A stretch of 64,000 nucleotides of DNA from Cobetia sp. cqz5-12. Its GTDB lineage: Bacteria; Pseudomonadota; Gammaproteobacteria; Pseudomonadales; Halomonadaceae. A model generated the notes under the pieces. It worked only from the letters and a program-made list of their open reading frames with translations, was not told the origin of the DNA and did no database searches. The DNA is taken from the NCBI RefSeq assembly GCF_016495405.1, contig NZ_CP044522.1, positions 1,178,001-1,242,000 on the forward strand, in the 5' to 3' direction. The stretch's first letter is position 1. Every line of letters starts with the position of its first letter. Below are positions 28,304 to 36,935 of the stretch, piece after piece. The translations under genes and the position numbers were made by a program.

Positions 28304-29296
28304 TCATTCTTGTGAAGCTTGCGCTGGCAGGATCTCGGCCAACCAGTGTGCGATCCGCCCACGTACCTGCTCTCTGTCGTGCCATTGCAGCAGCAGGTGG
28401 GGAGCCTCGGGCAGGTAATGAATCTCGAGCGTATCGCGTGAGGCGCTCGGCCAGTCCCTGACCAGCCGCTCGATGGCCACGCGGGGCACGGTGTCATCAC
28501 GATCACCATGCAACAGCAGGGTGGGCGGCAGTCGTGTGTCAGCAGAAAGATTCGCGATCTCATCACTGGCGTGATCCGTCAAGCGGATCAGGCCGTAATA
28601 GGCATCAAGGCGCACGGAATGCACGACGCGTGAATCCTCGGCCAATCGCCTGGCGGCTGCGGGCTGGAGTTCTCCTTGGGGGTACCTGCGTGGTACCTCC
28701 ACGCTGGTTGTGGGGATCAGATGCGCCGCCGTCCAGAGTCCTGCGTTGTATAGATAGCGCCAGCGGATGCCGCCGCGGACGCCCGGGGCGGCGAGCAGGT
28801 TGCCGTCGATCGACAGCTCCGGGTGGTGGGCGAGGGCATTGAGTATCACCGAGCCGCCCATGCTTTCGCCCGCCACGATCAAGGGGAGGCTCGGGTGGCG
28901 CTGGCGCAACACCGTAATGGCGTCCACCAGGTCCTCGATCAGCAACGGGGACTCCGGCCATTGCCCTTGCTGGCTGGACTCCCCGAAGCCGCGTTGGTCA
29001 TAGGCATAGGTCACGATGCCTTGATTTGCCAGCCATGGACCTAGATCGGCATATGCCAGGCGAAAGTCGCCGTAGCTGTGCAGGCCAAGCAGCATGGCGC
29101 GTTGAGGGGTTACCTGTGCAGGTTGCCATGACTTCCATGCCAGTGACGTGGCATCACGGGTCACGAGCTGGGATGAGATGGAGGATTCCTCAAGATAGGG
29201 AGCCTGGTGGATGTCATTGGCCGCAAGGTAGTGCGGCCCGCATCCCGATAGCAGCATGCAGAGTGAGACTGACATGAAGGACAGCAGAGCGTTCAA
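28304..29296 (-). CDS. Lipoprotein alpha/beta hydrolase (lysophospholipase/monoacylglycerol-lipase type)
   Basis: A 330-aa serine hydrolase with a lipoprotein signal peptide ending in the lipobox LLSGC. The nucleophile elbow is GESMGG, the acid is in HGDRDDTVP, and the histidine is in PEAPHLLL. YDQRGFGES resembles the oxyanion region of the S33/monoglyceride lipase family. It probably acts on lipid or ester substrates at the outer membrane or periplasm; the substrate is unknown. The assigned start is a TTG with GGAG upstream; an ATG seven codons later lacks a ribosome site. It is divergent from a second GGDEF-EAL gene. A CTCTCG-type hexamer run (28283-28306) abuts its stop. Confidence 0.85.
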   Translation of the reverse strand: MNALLSFMSVSLCMLLSGCGPHYLAANDIHQAPYLEESSISSQLVTRDATSLAWKSWQPAQVTPQRAMLLGLHSYGDFRLAYADLGPWLANQGIVTYAYDQRGFGESSQQGQWPESPLLIEDLVDAITVLRQRHPSLPLIVAGESMGGSVILNALAHHPELSIDGNLLAAPGVRGGIRWRYLYNAGLWTAAHLIPTTSVEVPRRYPQGELQPAAARRLAEDSRVVHSVRLDAYYGLIRLTDHASDEIANLSADTRLPPTLLLHGDRDDTVPRVAIERLVRDWPSASRDTLEIHYLPEAPHLLLQWHDREQVRGRIAHWLAEILPAQASQE

Positions 29297-29648
29297 GGCA
29301 TGGCTCTCCGTGGCGAATGGCGTGATGTGAGTACTACGCCCGACGCTGTCGTATGGATCATGCTGTCAGGGCATCTAAAGGTGAGCACTGTCCATGTTGT
29401 GGCAGTGATCGCACTCGATTCAAAGGGCTGTGCGATGCTCGAGTGCCGGGTGATGGTCGATGCCAGTGCTGACCGAATGACGCTGGACCCATATTCAACG
29501 CATCGCATTGGGTTAATATTACTGAGACATAGGCCGCATACTGGTGCCGAGGATCCGGTACGCTGGTGCTGGTAATTCGCCGAGTCCAGCACAAGACTCG
29601 GCATGTCATCCAGCCAGGATCGCAGAGGAGTCTGCTGAGGATACGCCA
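29297..29648. other. 352-bp divergent intergenic region
   Basis: It lies between the lipoprotein hydrolase and the second GGDEF-EAL gene. It contains a TTAATATTACTG AT-rich stretch (about 29514-29525) that could be promoter DNA and a GCCGAGTC/GACTCGGC hairpin (29579-29602) in the leader of the rightward gene. No gene is supported. Confidence 0.5.
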
Positions 29649-32000
29649 GTGAGTGACACCACATCGTTTGGCACCATGCCGAGCACTTCCCGGCCGGCCA
29701 ATGGTCAGGAAGCCGAAGGCTTGCTGAATCAGCTGCTGGATCACACCAGCAACGGCGTCTGTTGCTACGACCTCGAAGGGCGCATTCGCTGGGTCAACCC
29801 CGCCTTTGAGCAGCTTCTCGGCTATCGAGAGCAGCAGGTGATCGGCAAGGTGCCCAGTGAATTCCTGATGGGACCGGCATCCGATCTGCTGGTCATCACC
29901 CGATTGCGTGAACAGCGGCGCCGCGGCGAACCCAGCGATGAGGAGCTGGTGCATTACGACAGCAATGGCCAGCCCCTGCGATTGCGGCTGCGCTGTATTC
30001 CGCTCAAGGATTCCAGGGGGCGGGTGGAAGGGTATCTGGGGTTGCAGACGGACATTACCCAGATGCACAGGGCCTTGATGTTGAGCCATTCCCAGCTCGA
30101 GCTGCTGGAAGCCGTGGCGGCAGGCCAGTCTCTGGACAAGACATTGCGAGACCTGTGTCTGACCATCGAAGGCGCCGCGGTTCACGTGCGCTCCTCGTTG
30201 CTGCTGCTGGATGATGTAGGCCGCACCATCGTGGCAGGTCAGGGACCCAGTCTGCCGGCAAGCTTCATGCTGTTCACCCGCGGCTTGAAGATCGGGGAAG
30301 GTGTGGGCACCTGTGGGACGGCGATGTGGCGGCGCGAGCCGGTCATGACGCCTTCCATCGCGCAGGACCCTGCCTGGGAGGGCTTCCGGGAGCATCCGCA
30401 TGCGTTGGGGCTGGATGCCTGCCTGTCGATGCCGATTCTCGATGGCGATGATAACCCCCTGGGCAGCTTTGCCTTCTATGCCGAGACGGGCGAGGTCTTC
30501 GATGCGACCCACCATGGCTTGCTCGAAGTGGCGGTCAAGGTGGCCAGGCTGGCGATCGAACGCTATCGACGTGACCAGCAACTGACGCATCAGGCCTTGC
30601 ATGATTCGTTGACCGGCTTGCCCAATCGGCGTCTCGTGCGGCGTCATCTCTGTGAGCTGGCGGAGCATGCCCGGCCAGGAGAGATGGGCGCGCTGATGTT
30701 TCTGGATCTCGATCACTTCAAGCGCCTCAACGATATTCTCGGCCACGATGCCGGCGACCTGGCGCTCAAGCAGGTCGCCTTGCGTCTGGCAGAGATGCTG
30801 GGTTCGCAGGACTTCCTCGCGCGCCACGGGGGAGACGAGTTCATCGTGCTGCTGGCACCGAGAGCCGGTGGGCCGCGCGAAGCGGCTACCCGGGCGCGTC
30901 AGGTGGCGGAGCTGATGCTGGAGCGACTGCAGGAACCGCTGGAGCTTGAAGGGCGAACGCATCAGTTGACCGGCTCGTTGGGCATCACGCTCTATCCGCG
31001 ACACGAGAAAGGCTATGGGGCCTGCTCGCAGCAAGTGTTGCCGACCGGCAAGGCGGAGCGTGACGAGATTGATAGAGAAGAAGGCGATGCCTGGAGTCAC
31101 CTCCTGCATCAAGCGGATATCGCGCTCTATGAAAGCAAGGGGGCCGGGCGTGCACGGCTGTGTTTCTTCGCCCCCGAGATGCGCCAGCGCATCATCGATG
31201 CCGCCCGGATGGAACACGCGCTGCGTGAGGCCGTGTCTCGCCAGCAGCTGAGCGTCTATCTTCAGCCGCAATTTTCCCTGCCCGAAAGTGGTGAGCCGCA
31301 GCTGTGTGGCGCCGAGGCATTGCTACGTTGGCATGATCCGCAGCTGGGGATGGTCTCGCCAGCGACCTTCATCCCCATCGCGGAGGAGTCCGGGCTGATT
31401 GTCGAGCTGGGGCATTGGGTGCTGGAGCAGGTCTGTCGCGCGCTTGCCGCCATGACCGCCCGAGGACATGCGCTACCGATGGCGGTCAATGTCAGTCAGG
31501 TGCAGTTCCGTAGCAGCGAGTTCGTGCCGCAGGTCACCAGGCTGCTGGCGCAACATGACTTCGCGCCTGAGCTCTTGCGTATGGAAATCACCGAGAGCCT
31601 GGCGACGGATGATGAAGCGGCAATGCTCGAGAAGATTGACCAGCTGGCAGCTTTGGGCCTGAGCTTCTCGATTGATGATTTCGGCATTGGCTACTCGAAT
31701 CTGTCGCGTCTGCGTCGCATGCCGCTCAAGGAGCTGAAGATAGATCGCAGCTTCATCAATGACCTGTCTCATGAGGATTCGCCAGACACGCACACCACAG
31801 GCAACGAGATCGTGCGTGCCATGCTGATGATGGCGCGCGCCCTGTCACTCGATGTCGTGGCGGAAGGCGTGGAAGAGGTAGAGCAGCTCGAAGTCTTGCG
31901 GCGCATGGGCTGCGAGCGAGTCCAGGGCTACCTGCTGGGGCGCCCGCGTCCGATGGCAGAGGTGATTGGCGACGCGGAAACCCGATTGTCGAAAGGATAG
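29649..32000 (+). CDS. PAS-GAF-GGDEF-EAL c-di-GMP turnover protein
   Basis: A 783-aa cytoplasmic protein: PAS (about residues 25-140; GVCCYDLEGRIRWVNPAF), GAF (about 160-300; GVGTCGTAMW), GGDEF with intact HGGDEF (394-398), and EAL with EALLRW (Glu556), NVSQ, TESLA, DDFGIGYSN and KIDRSF. The position of the GGDEF inhibitory site reads GSQD instead of RxxD, so product inhibition is probably lost. It has no transmembrane helix, unlike the paralogue at 22356. The chosen start is a GTG with GAGG upstream; upstream codons to 29544 remain possible. It ends 190 bp before a tRNA gene. Confidence 0.92.
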   Translation: MSDTTSFGTMPSTSRPANGQEAEGLLNQLLDHTSNGVCCYDLEGRIRWVNPAFEQLLGYREQQVIGKVPSEFLMGPASDLLVITRLREQRRRGEPSDEELVHYDSNGQPLRLRLRCIPLKDSRGRVEGYLGLQTDITQMHRALMLSHSQLELLEAVAAGQSLDKTLRDLCLTIEGAAVHVRSSLLLLDDVGRTIVAGQGPSLPASFMLFTRGLKIGEGVGTCGTAMWRREPVMTPSIAQDPAWEGFREHPHALGLDACLSMPILDGDDNPLGSFAFYAETGEVFDATHHGLLEVAVKVARLAIERYRRDQQLTHQALHDSLTGLPNRRLVRRHLCELAEHARPGEMGALMFLDLDHFKRLNDILGHDAGDLALKQVALRLAEMLGSQDFLARHGGDEFIVLLAPRAGGPREAATRARQVAELMLERLQEPLELEGRTHQLTGSLGITLYPRHEKGYGACSQQVLPTGKAERDEIDREEGDAWSHLLHQADIALYESKGAGRARLCFFAPEMRQRIIDAARMEHALREAVSRQQLSVYLQPQFSLPESGEPQLCGAEALLRWHDPQLGMVSPATFIPIAEESGLIVELGHWVLEQVCRALAAMTARGHALPMAVNVSQVQFRSSEFVPQVTRLLAQHDFAPELLRMEITESLATDDEAAMLEKIDQLAALGLSFSIDDFGIGYSNLSRLRRMPLKELKIDRSFINDLSHEDSPDTHTTGNEIVRAMLMMARALSLDVVAEGVEEVEQLEVLRRMGCERVQGYLLGRPRPMAEVIGDAETRLSKG

Positions 32001-32152
32001 GGAAGGCATGTTCATGAGGCTGTCTCGGCCAGCCAGGGGGCATGACACCGAAATCAGGCGTCGAGCATGCCCTCAGGTTATTGATCCGGTGCCTGAAGCA
32101 TGTGGTCGACGACTTAGGGCGTGATGCTGGAGGCGCAGCAATTGTCGGGTTT

Positions 32153-32178
32153 ATCTCGCCACTTCAATGGCTTATACT
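32153..32178 (+). promoter_or_regulatory. Candidate tRNA promoter
   Basis: TATACT (32173-32178) is a good -10 at the expected distance before the tRNA. The -35 (TTTATC, 17 bp upstream) is weak. Confidence 0.5.
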
Positions 32179-32190
32179 TCCGCTCGCTAC

Positions 32191-32267
<77 letters not shown>

Positions 32268-32503
32268 GCAAGCCCACCTTCTGGACGACGTTGTCTGTCC
32301 TGCCTTCTGCGTCATCGCCTTGTCGTCTTCTCTGTACCGTTCGTTGTGTGCTCGGCCCTTGCTCTATGAGCAGCGCTCGTCCTGGCTTCAGGCTTGGATC
32401 AAGAGCTGCCGCACTTGATCTTCCTATCCGATACTCGATCACCCATGCCCTGACTCTTGGTCTGGACATCGCATCGTCGTGTCTGTCGATTGTCTTTTCA
32501 CTC

Positions 32504-32551
32504 AATCGTATTGTCAGCTAATCGTCTTGCCAGCCAATCGTCCTGCCAGTT
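32504..32551 (+). repeat. Three 16-bp tandem repeats
   Basis: Copies at 32504, 32520 and 32536 of a unit like AATCGTCTTGCCAGCC. Adjacent copies differ at two to four positions. Confidence 0.9.
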
Positions 32552-32574
32552 CAGCGCCGCGGGGAGGCGCAAGC

Positions 32575-32612
32575 GCAAGCCCTGCAAGGGAGTCTTTCGA
32601 CAAACGCAGGGC
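32575..32612 (-). terminator. Possible terminator of the glycosyltransferase gene
   Basis: Arms AAGCCCTGC and GCAGGGCTT surround a 20-nt loop just past the stop of the leftward gene. There is no clear T-tract on the minus strand. Confidence 0.4.
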
Positions 32613-32620
32613 TTCAGGTG

Positions 32621-33790
32621 TCAGCGAGAATTTGCGGTCACGGCATCAGTGGGCAGGGACAGAAACTCCTGCATGATGCGGGTATCGCGGAAGCGTTCGA
32701 TCAGCTCCGGGTCCGAGTCGAGTGCCGGCGGGTTGGCGAGGCCTTCGCGAATCTTGGCTGCCAGCGCCTCGATGGAGTCTTCGGAGATCAGGCGTGCCTG
32801 GTCATGGATCAAGACATTGCGAATACCGCCGGGGACATCCGGAGCCACGCATGGCGTACCGCAGCACATGCTCTCCACCAGCACGATGCCGAAGGCCTCA
32901 CTGCGTGAACTGAGCACGAACAGGCGGGCGTGCTTCATCCACGGATAGGGATTCAGGCGGCTACCGATCAGATGGACCCTGTCGCCGATGCCCAGCTCGC
33001 GGATCAGCGCTTTGGTGGCTTCCCGCTTGGGGCCATCGCCGACGATGACGAGGTCTTCCTCGATGCCTGAGGCGAGGTATGCCTTGATCAGCACATCCTG
33101 ACGCTTGACGTCCGATAGGCGGCACACCTGTACCACGTAGGGGCGGGAGGGCAGTTCCACCTCTTCCTCTGCCATGGCGGTGATGGCATCCAGATCACAG
33201 ACGTTGCCGATGGTCGCGAGTCTCGCCGCCTTGATCCCGTGATGGTCCAGCAGGCTTTCCAGTTGCTGGCGCACATTGTCGGTGTTGCACACGACCTGTT
33301 TGCCGCTATACAGGCGGCTCAACAGGAAGCGTTGTCGCCAGCCCTCTTTCAGATCGCCGGGCCATGACACCGCCACCTGCCACAGGCGAGGGTCGCGCCA
33401 CGACCAGAAGGTCTCGAAGGCGCCCTGACCGCGCGTGATGACCCGATCGAGCGGGCCGTATTCCTTTTCCAGGCGCGCGACGAAACGGCGCAGGTAGTGA
33501 CCGCCGTAATAGCCTCGCCAGACGTATCCTGAGCCCTTGATCCAGGGTGCCAACAGCAGGCGGGTGAACAGGTCGTAGAACAGGCCGATGCCCGTCTTGC
33601 GGAATGCCTTGTCGAAGTCGACCTGATGAAGGTGCACACCGGCATCCGGGACGAGCTCCAGTTCGCCCTTCAATACCAGTACATGGACCTCATGGCCTTC
33701 GCGGTGCAAGACATTGGCGAGATTGACGGTATTGCGCTGGATACCGCCGATGTTGAGCTTGCGGACGATTAGCAGGACACGTTGTTTCAT
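32621..33790 (-). CDS. GT4-family glycosyltransferase
   Basis: A 389-aa GT-B glycosyltransferase. The N-terminal glycine-rich acceptor-domain motif is KLNIGGIQRNTVNLA. The C-terminal donor site has the E-x7-E motif (SRSEAFGIVLVES), and a conserved LVIVGDGPKR precedes it. GT4 enzymes transfer sugars from nucleotide donors to lipopolysaccharide, capsule or glycolipid acceptors; donor and acceptor cannot be read from sequence. It stands alone, without other polysaccharide genes nearby, which is unusual for the family. The ATG at 33790 opens the typical N-terminus. Confidence 0.9.
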   Translation of the reverse strand: MKQRVLLIVRKLNIGGIQRNTVNLANVLHREGHEVHVLVLKGELELVPDAGVHLHQVDFDKAFRKTGIGLFYDLFTRLLLAPWIKGSGYVWRGYYGGHYLRRFVARLEKEYGPLDRVITRGQGAFETFWSWRDPRLWQVAVSWPGDLKEGWRQRFLLSRLYSGKQVVCNTDNVRQQLESLLDHHGIKAARLATIGNVCDLDAITAMAEEEVELPSRPYVVQVCRLSDVKRQDVLIKAYLASGIEEDLVIVGDGPKREATKALIRELGIGDRVHLIGSRLNPYPWMKHARLFVLSSRSEAFGIVLVESMCCGTPCVAPDVPGGIRNVLIHDQARLISEDSIEALAAKIREGLANPPALDSDPELIERFRDTRIMQEFLSLPTDAVTANSR

Positions 33791-34072
33791 GGCTGAGGTC
33801 TATGTCGGAAGTGGAGTCGATGTGCTCAAGTCGATCAAGTGTCGGTCTTTCTCTGCCCCATGACCTCTTTCCTTGCCATGTGCCGTTCCTTGGCCCCTCG
33901 ATGCAGGCGCCATTCTACGCCGATCCATTTGGCGGAGGAAATGCGTGGCGGCGGGCCGTCAGCGGCATCAGCGGGCGGTTCATCCGCACCGAGAAGTGCC
34001 TTTGGCGAGTGAGTGAGGCATTATCTGCACCATCGCTTCGTCAGTTCTTTCTCCTTCGCCAAGATATTCTTC

Positions 34073-35011
34073 ATGCCTGAGCCGAAAACCTCGCCCTGCG
34101 CTGGCGCTTCTCGCGTTCGCCGTGCCACCGCTGATCGTCATTTCGACGGTCTGGCCGACAAGTTCGAACGTGGTTTCTACACCACGGAGCGCGGCCGTGT
34201 TCGTCTTGCGCTCACCCAGCGCCTGATGGATGAGCGTTTCTCGCATTTGCCGCCTTCCCCGGTATTGGAAATCGGTGCGGGTCTCGGGCAGACAGCCCAC
34301 TGGTGGCTCACGCGTGGGCATCATCTCACGCTGGTCGAACCCTCTGGTGAGATGCGTGAGCGCGCGAAACGCTTCCTGAGCACTGCCGCGCCTCAGGGCC
34401 AAGAGCTCGCTGGTTTGACAGCTGACCCATCCCGAGCGGCTCAAGAGACGTCAGATCCGCAAGTGACAGGACAAGCCGACGCACTGTCGAATGATGAGCC
34501 TTACGCGGGGCGACTGATCTGGGAGGGGTGTGATCTGCAGGGCTTTGCCGCCGAGACGGACAAACAGTGGCCGGTGGTGGTGTGCCACGCCGTACTGGAG
34601 TGGCTGCTCGATCCACGGGAGGGGTTTGCCTTGCTCGCGAAGTTGCTGGCGCCCGGTGGCGTCATGTCGCTGAGTGTCTTCAATCGCGATGCGCTGGCGT
34701 TTTCCAATGTCAGCAAGGGCAATTTCGACAAGGTGCTGGAAGGGCGTCTGGCAGGGTGGGGCACTGGCAAGCGCTTGACGCCCATTTCACCGTTGCGTGA
34801 TGGCGAGATACGCCAGTGGGCCGCGGAGGCGGGGCTTGAAGTGCGTGAGCTGACCGGGCTGCGCGTCTTCCACGACTATCTGCGTTCACGCGACCCGCTG
34901 AGCGAGGCTGATATGCAGAAATTGCTGGCGCTCGAGTGTCAGCACTGGCGCACGTCCCCCTTCGTCTATCTGGGCCGCTATCTGCACTATGAGCTGGTGC
35001 GCCCGGCCTGA
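34073..35011 (+). CDS. cmoM: tRNA 5-carboxymethoxyuridine methyltransferase
   Basis: CmoM (SmtA-like, 312 aa) methylates the carboxyl group of cmo5U34 in tRNA to give mcmo5U. I recognise RHFDGLADKFERGFYTTERG, the SAM motif VLEIGAGLGQTAHWW, CHAVLEWLLDPREGF, and the C-terminal RVFHDYLR...YLGRYLHYE as E. coli CmoM features. It is longer than the E. coli protein (261 aa) because of an insert of about 35 residues rich in Ala/Gln/Asp near residues 100-140. The start ATG has only a weak ribosome site, and GTG at 34013 is an alternative. cmoA and cmoB lie 12 kb downstream. Confidence 0.92.
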   Translation: MPEPKTSPCAGASRVRRATADRHFDGLADKFERGFYTTERGRVRLALTQRLMDERFSHLPPSPVLEIGAGLGQTAHWWLTRGHHLTLVEPSGEMRERAKRFLSTAAPQGQELAGLTADPSRAAQETSDPQVTGQADALSNDEPYAGRLIWEGCDLQGFAAETDKQWPVVVCHAVLEWLLDPREGFALLAKLLAPGGVMSLSVFNRDALAFSNVSKGNFDKVLEGRLAGWGTGKRLTPISPLRDGEIRQWAAEAGLEVRELTGLRVFHDYLRSRDPLSEADMQKLLALECQHWRTSPFVYLGRYLHYELVRPA

Positions 35012-35091
35012 GGCGGCCCCGCACAACCGCATTGTTTCGATATCCGGCGCTCTCGCCGGTGTCCGTATCTTCCTACCCTGTTGGAGTCTTC

Positions 35092-36147
35092 ATGTCTGCT
35101 CAAACCCCCGCCTGTCAGCTGCTTGAGCGTCAGGACAGTGATTTCCGTGATTGGCTGTGGGTCGCCGCACCGCGTGATGACTGGTGGCTGTCATCGGACC
35201 GTCAGCGGCGTGTCTGGGGTCATGATACCGGCATCGTGAATGCCGCGCGGGAAGCAGGGCACCGGGTCAGCCATGCGGTGTCCTTCGCCGATGCGCGAGC
35301 TGACGACACCATCGCGCAAGCCGCGGGCGCCATCGTGTTCTGGCCCAAGGCGCACGCGCTGGGCGAGTGGTGGCTGGTGGCGCTGTGTCAGGTGTTGCCG
35401 GCGGGTACGCCGATCAAGGTGGTGGGCGAGGTCAACGGCGGCATCAAGCGAGCTGAGCGCATCCTCAAGGCGCTGGGGATGATGGCGCGCAAGGACGATA
35501 CCGCGCGCCGTTGTCAGCTTTGGTCATCCGTTACGCGTGAGTTGACGGCCGAACAGGCTGCCAGCAGTGAATCGCCACTGGCAGTGGCTGGACAATGGAC
35601 AGAAGGCTGGGGCGAATTCGAGGCGCTGGAGATGCGACTGACCAGCCATCCGGGGCTTTATGGCAATGCCAAGCTGGACCCGGGTACCGCGCTGCTGCTG
35701 GAGAACCTGCCGACCCGTGGCTACAAGCGTGCGCTGGATATCGGGGCGGGTGACGGCATCATCAGCTGCTGGCTGGCGCGTCACGGTGCGCGCGTGATGG
35801 CAGGCGACGTCAGTGCCTTTGCGGTGGAGGCGACCCGTCGCAGTCTGGCGCTCAACGGGCTTGAGGCGGACGTACGCCTGAGTGATGTGTTCTCGGCGTT
35901 CGAGGGGGAGCGGTTCGAGGCCATCGTGGCCAATCCGCCGTTCCATCATGAGCGCGATATCGATTACGGACCGGCGGCGCGCCTGATCAGCCAGGCACCG
36001 GATCACCTGATGCCCGGCGGCACCCTGACGCTGGTCGCCAATGCCTTCCTGCCGTATCCCGATCTGCTGCAGGCGGCCTTCGGCGAGTTTGAAGTGCTCG
36101 CGGAAACGCGCCAGTTCAAGGTCTATCGTGCACGCAAGGCGCGCTGA
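35092..36147 (+). CDS. rsmC: 16S rRNA (guanine1207-N2)-methyltransferase
   Basis: RsmC (351 aa) methylates G1207 of 16S rRNA. It has the duplicated methyltransferase fold: a degenerate N-terminal domain (about 1-180) and an active C-terminal domain with SAM motif ALDIGAGDGIISCWLA and the NPPFHH catalytic motif. Length is close to E. coli RsmC (343). The ATG at 35092 has GGAG upstream. It lies 80 bp after cmoM, so the two RNA methyltransferases may be co-transcribed. Confidence 0.96.
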   Translation: MSAQTPACQLLERQDSDFRDWLWVAAPRDDWWLSSDRQRRVWGHDTGIVNAAREAGHRVSHAVSFADARADDTIAQAAGAIVFWPKAHALGEWWLVALCQVLPAGTPIKVVGEVNGGIKRAERILKALGMMARKDDTARRCQLWSSVTRELTAEQAASSESPLAVAGQWTEGWGEFEALEMRLTSHPGLYGNAKLDPGTALLLENLPTRGYKRALDIGAGDGIISCWLARHGARVMAGDVSAFAVEATRRSLALNGLEADVRLSDVFSAFEGERFEAIVANPPFHHERDIDYGPAARLISQAPDHLMPGGTLTLVANAFLPYPDLLQAAFGEFEVLAETRQFKVYRARKAR

Positions 36148-36207
36148 TTCCCTGCGACCTGAGCCTCTGCGGCCTGATTCCCCGCGGCCTGATGCCCAGC
36201 TCGCCGC
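36148..36207 (+). repeat. Imperfect tandem repeat after rsmC
   Basis: The 60-bp gap between the convergent rsmC and greB genes consists largely of three imperfect units of about 15-16 bp built on CTGCGGCCTGATTCC (about 36150-36195). No T-tract terminator is seen. Confidence 0.6.
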
Positions 36208-36747
36208 TTACCCCTCCGGCGACTGATAGCGGATGGCCGTGATGATGTAGGTCGTCTCGCCACCCGGCGCGGCCACGCTCACCTCGTCATCCAGCCCCTT
36301 GCCCAGCAATGCCTGGGCAAGGGGCGCATCGACGCTGATCCAGCGGCGCGGATTGTCGGTCTCATCAGGGCCGACGATGCGGATCTCCATCTCCTCTCCC
36401 TGCTCGTCCTCCAGCGTCACGAAGGCCGCGAAATAGACGCGCTCCAGATCCGTGGGCAGGCGGTCGACGACCGTCAGCTCATCCAGGCGTTTCTCCAGAT
36501 AGGCGATCTTGGCGATGGTCTGATTGAGCGCCTTCTTGTTGTAGGTGTAATCCGCATTCTCGCTGCGATCCCCCATGGCGGCGGCCTCGCCCGTCTTGCG
36601 CGAAAGCTCCGGGCGCCTCACGCGCCTCAGGTGGTCGGCCAGCCCCTTCATCTTCGCGTGGCCCTGCGGGGTAATCACGTTGCTCTTCTTTTCCTGGCGC
36701 GGGTCCGTCTTGGGGTCGCGCCAGCGTGTCATGTTGCGACCTTGCAT
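36208..36747 (-). CDS. greB: Transcript cleavage factor GreB
   Basis: GreB (179 aa) enters the RNA polymerase secondary channel and stimulates cleavage of backtracked RNA. The N-terminal coiled coil carries the acidic tip GDRSENADYTYNKK; the C-terminal FKBP-like domain has FRIVG-type and YISVDAPLAQALLGK-type motifs (here IRIVGPDE and WISVDAPLAQALLG). GDRSENADY with YNKK fits GreB better than GreA. An Arg/Lys-rich N-terminal extension (MTRWRDPKTDPRQEKK) precedes the core. Two ATGs (36747, 36732) both have plausible ribosome sites. Confidence 0.94.
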   Translation of the reverse strand: MQGRNMTRWRDPKTDPRQEKKSNVITPQGHAKMKGLADHLRRVRRPELSRKTGEAAAMGDRSENADYTYNKKALNQTIAKIAYLEKRLDELTVVDRLPTDLERVYFAAFVTLEDEQGEEMEIRIVGPDETDNPRRWISVDAPLAQALLGKGLDDEVSVAAPGGETTYIITAIRYQSPEG

Positions 36748-36935
36748 GGTCTGCTCCGCTGGTTCTGTGGGTAAGGCTCAAGCCGCCGTGTGCGATTTCG
36801 ATAGCGTTGAGACCTGCGACCAAGGGTGATTGGCGGCCGATTCAAACGTTCGTTACAGTCAATATGTGCTCGCCGGAGCACTTCGTGTCACCCATGCTGA
36901 ATCTGCCAACAATAACGAAAATCAGGGAGCTGTCC

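Larger units (their letters stand above)
32268..32620. other. 353-bp region downstream of tRNA-Arg
   Basis: No gene is supported. It contains three 16-bp tandem repeats (32504-32551) and a hairpin near the right end (32575-32612) that could terminate the leftward glycosyltransferase gene. There is no integrase, attachment-site duplication or insertion sequence visible. Confidence 0.55.

Noticed and set aside
29579..29602. c-di-GMP riboswitch in the leader of the second GGDEF-EAL gene
   Set aside because: Only a simple 8-bp hairpin is present; the conserved riboswitch core and tetraloop-receptor elements are not recognisable.
29358..31271. A 637-codon open frame on the minus strand
   Set aside because: It lies entirely opposite the PAS-GAF-GGDEF-EAL gene, and its translation (His/Gln/Arg-rich) matches no protein pattern. 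Long antisense frames are expected in GC-rich coding DNA.
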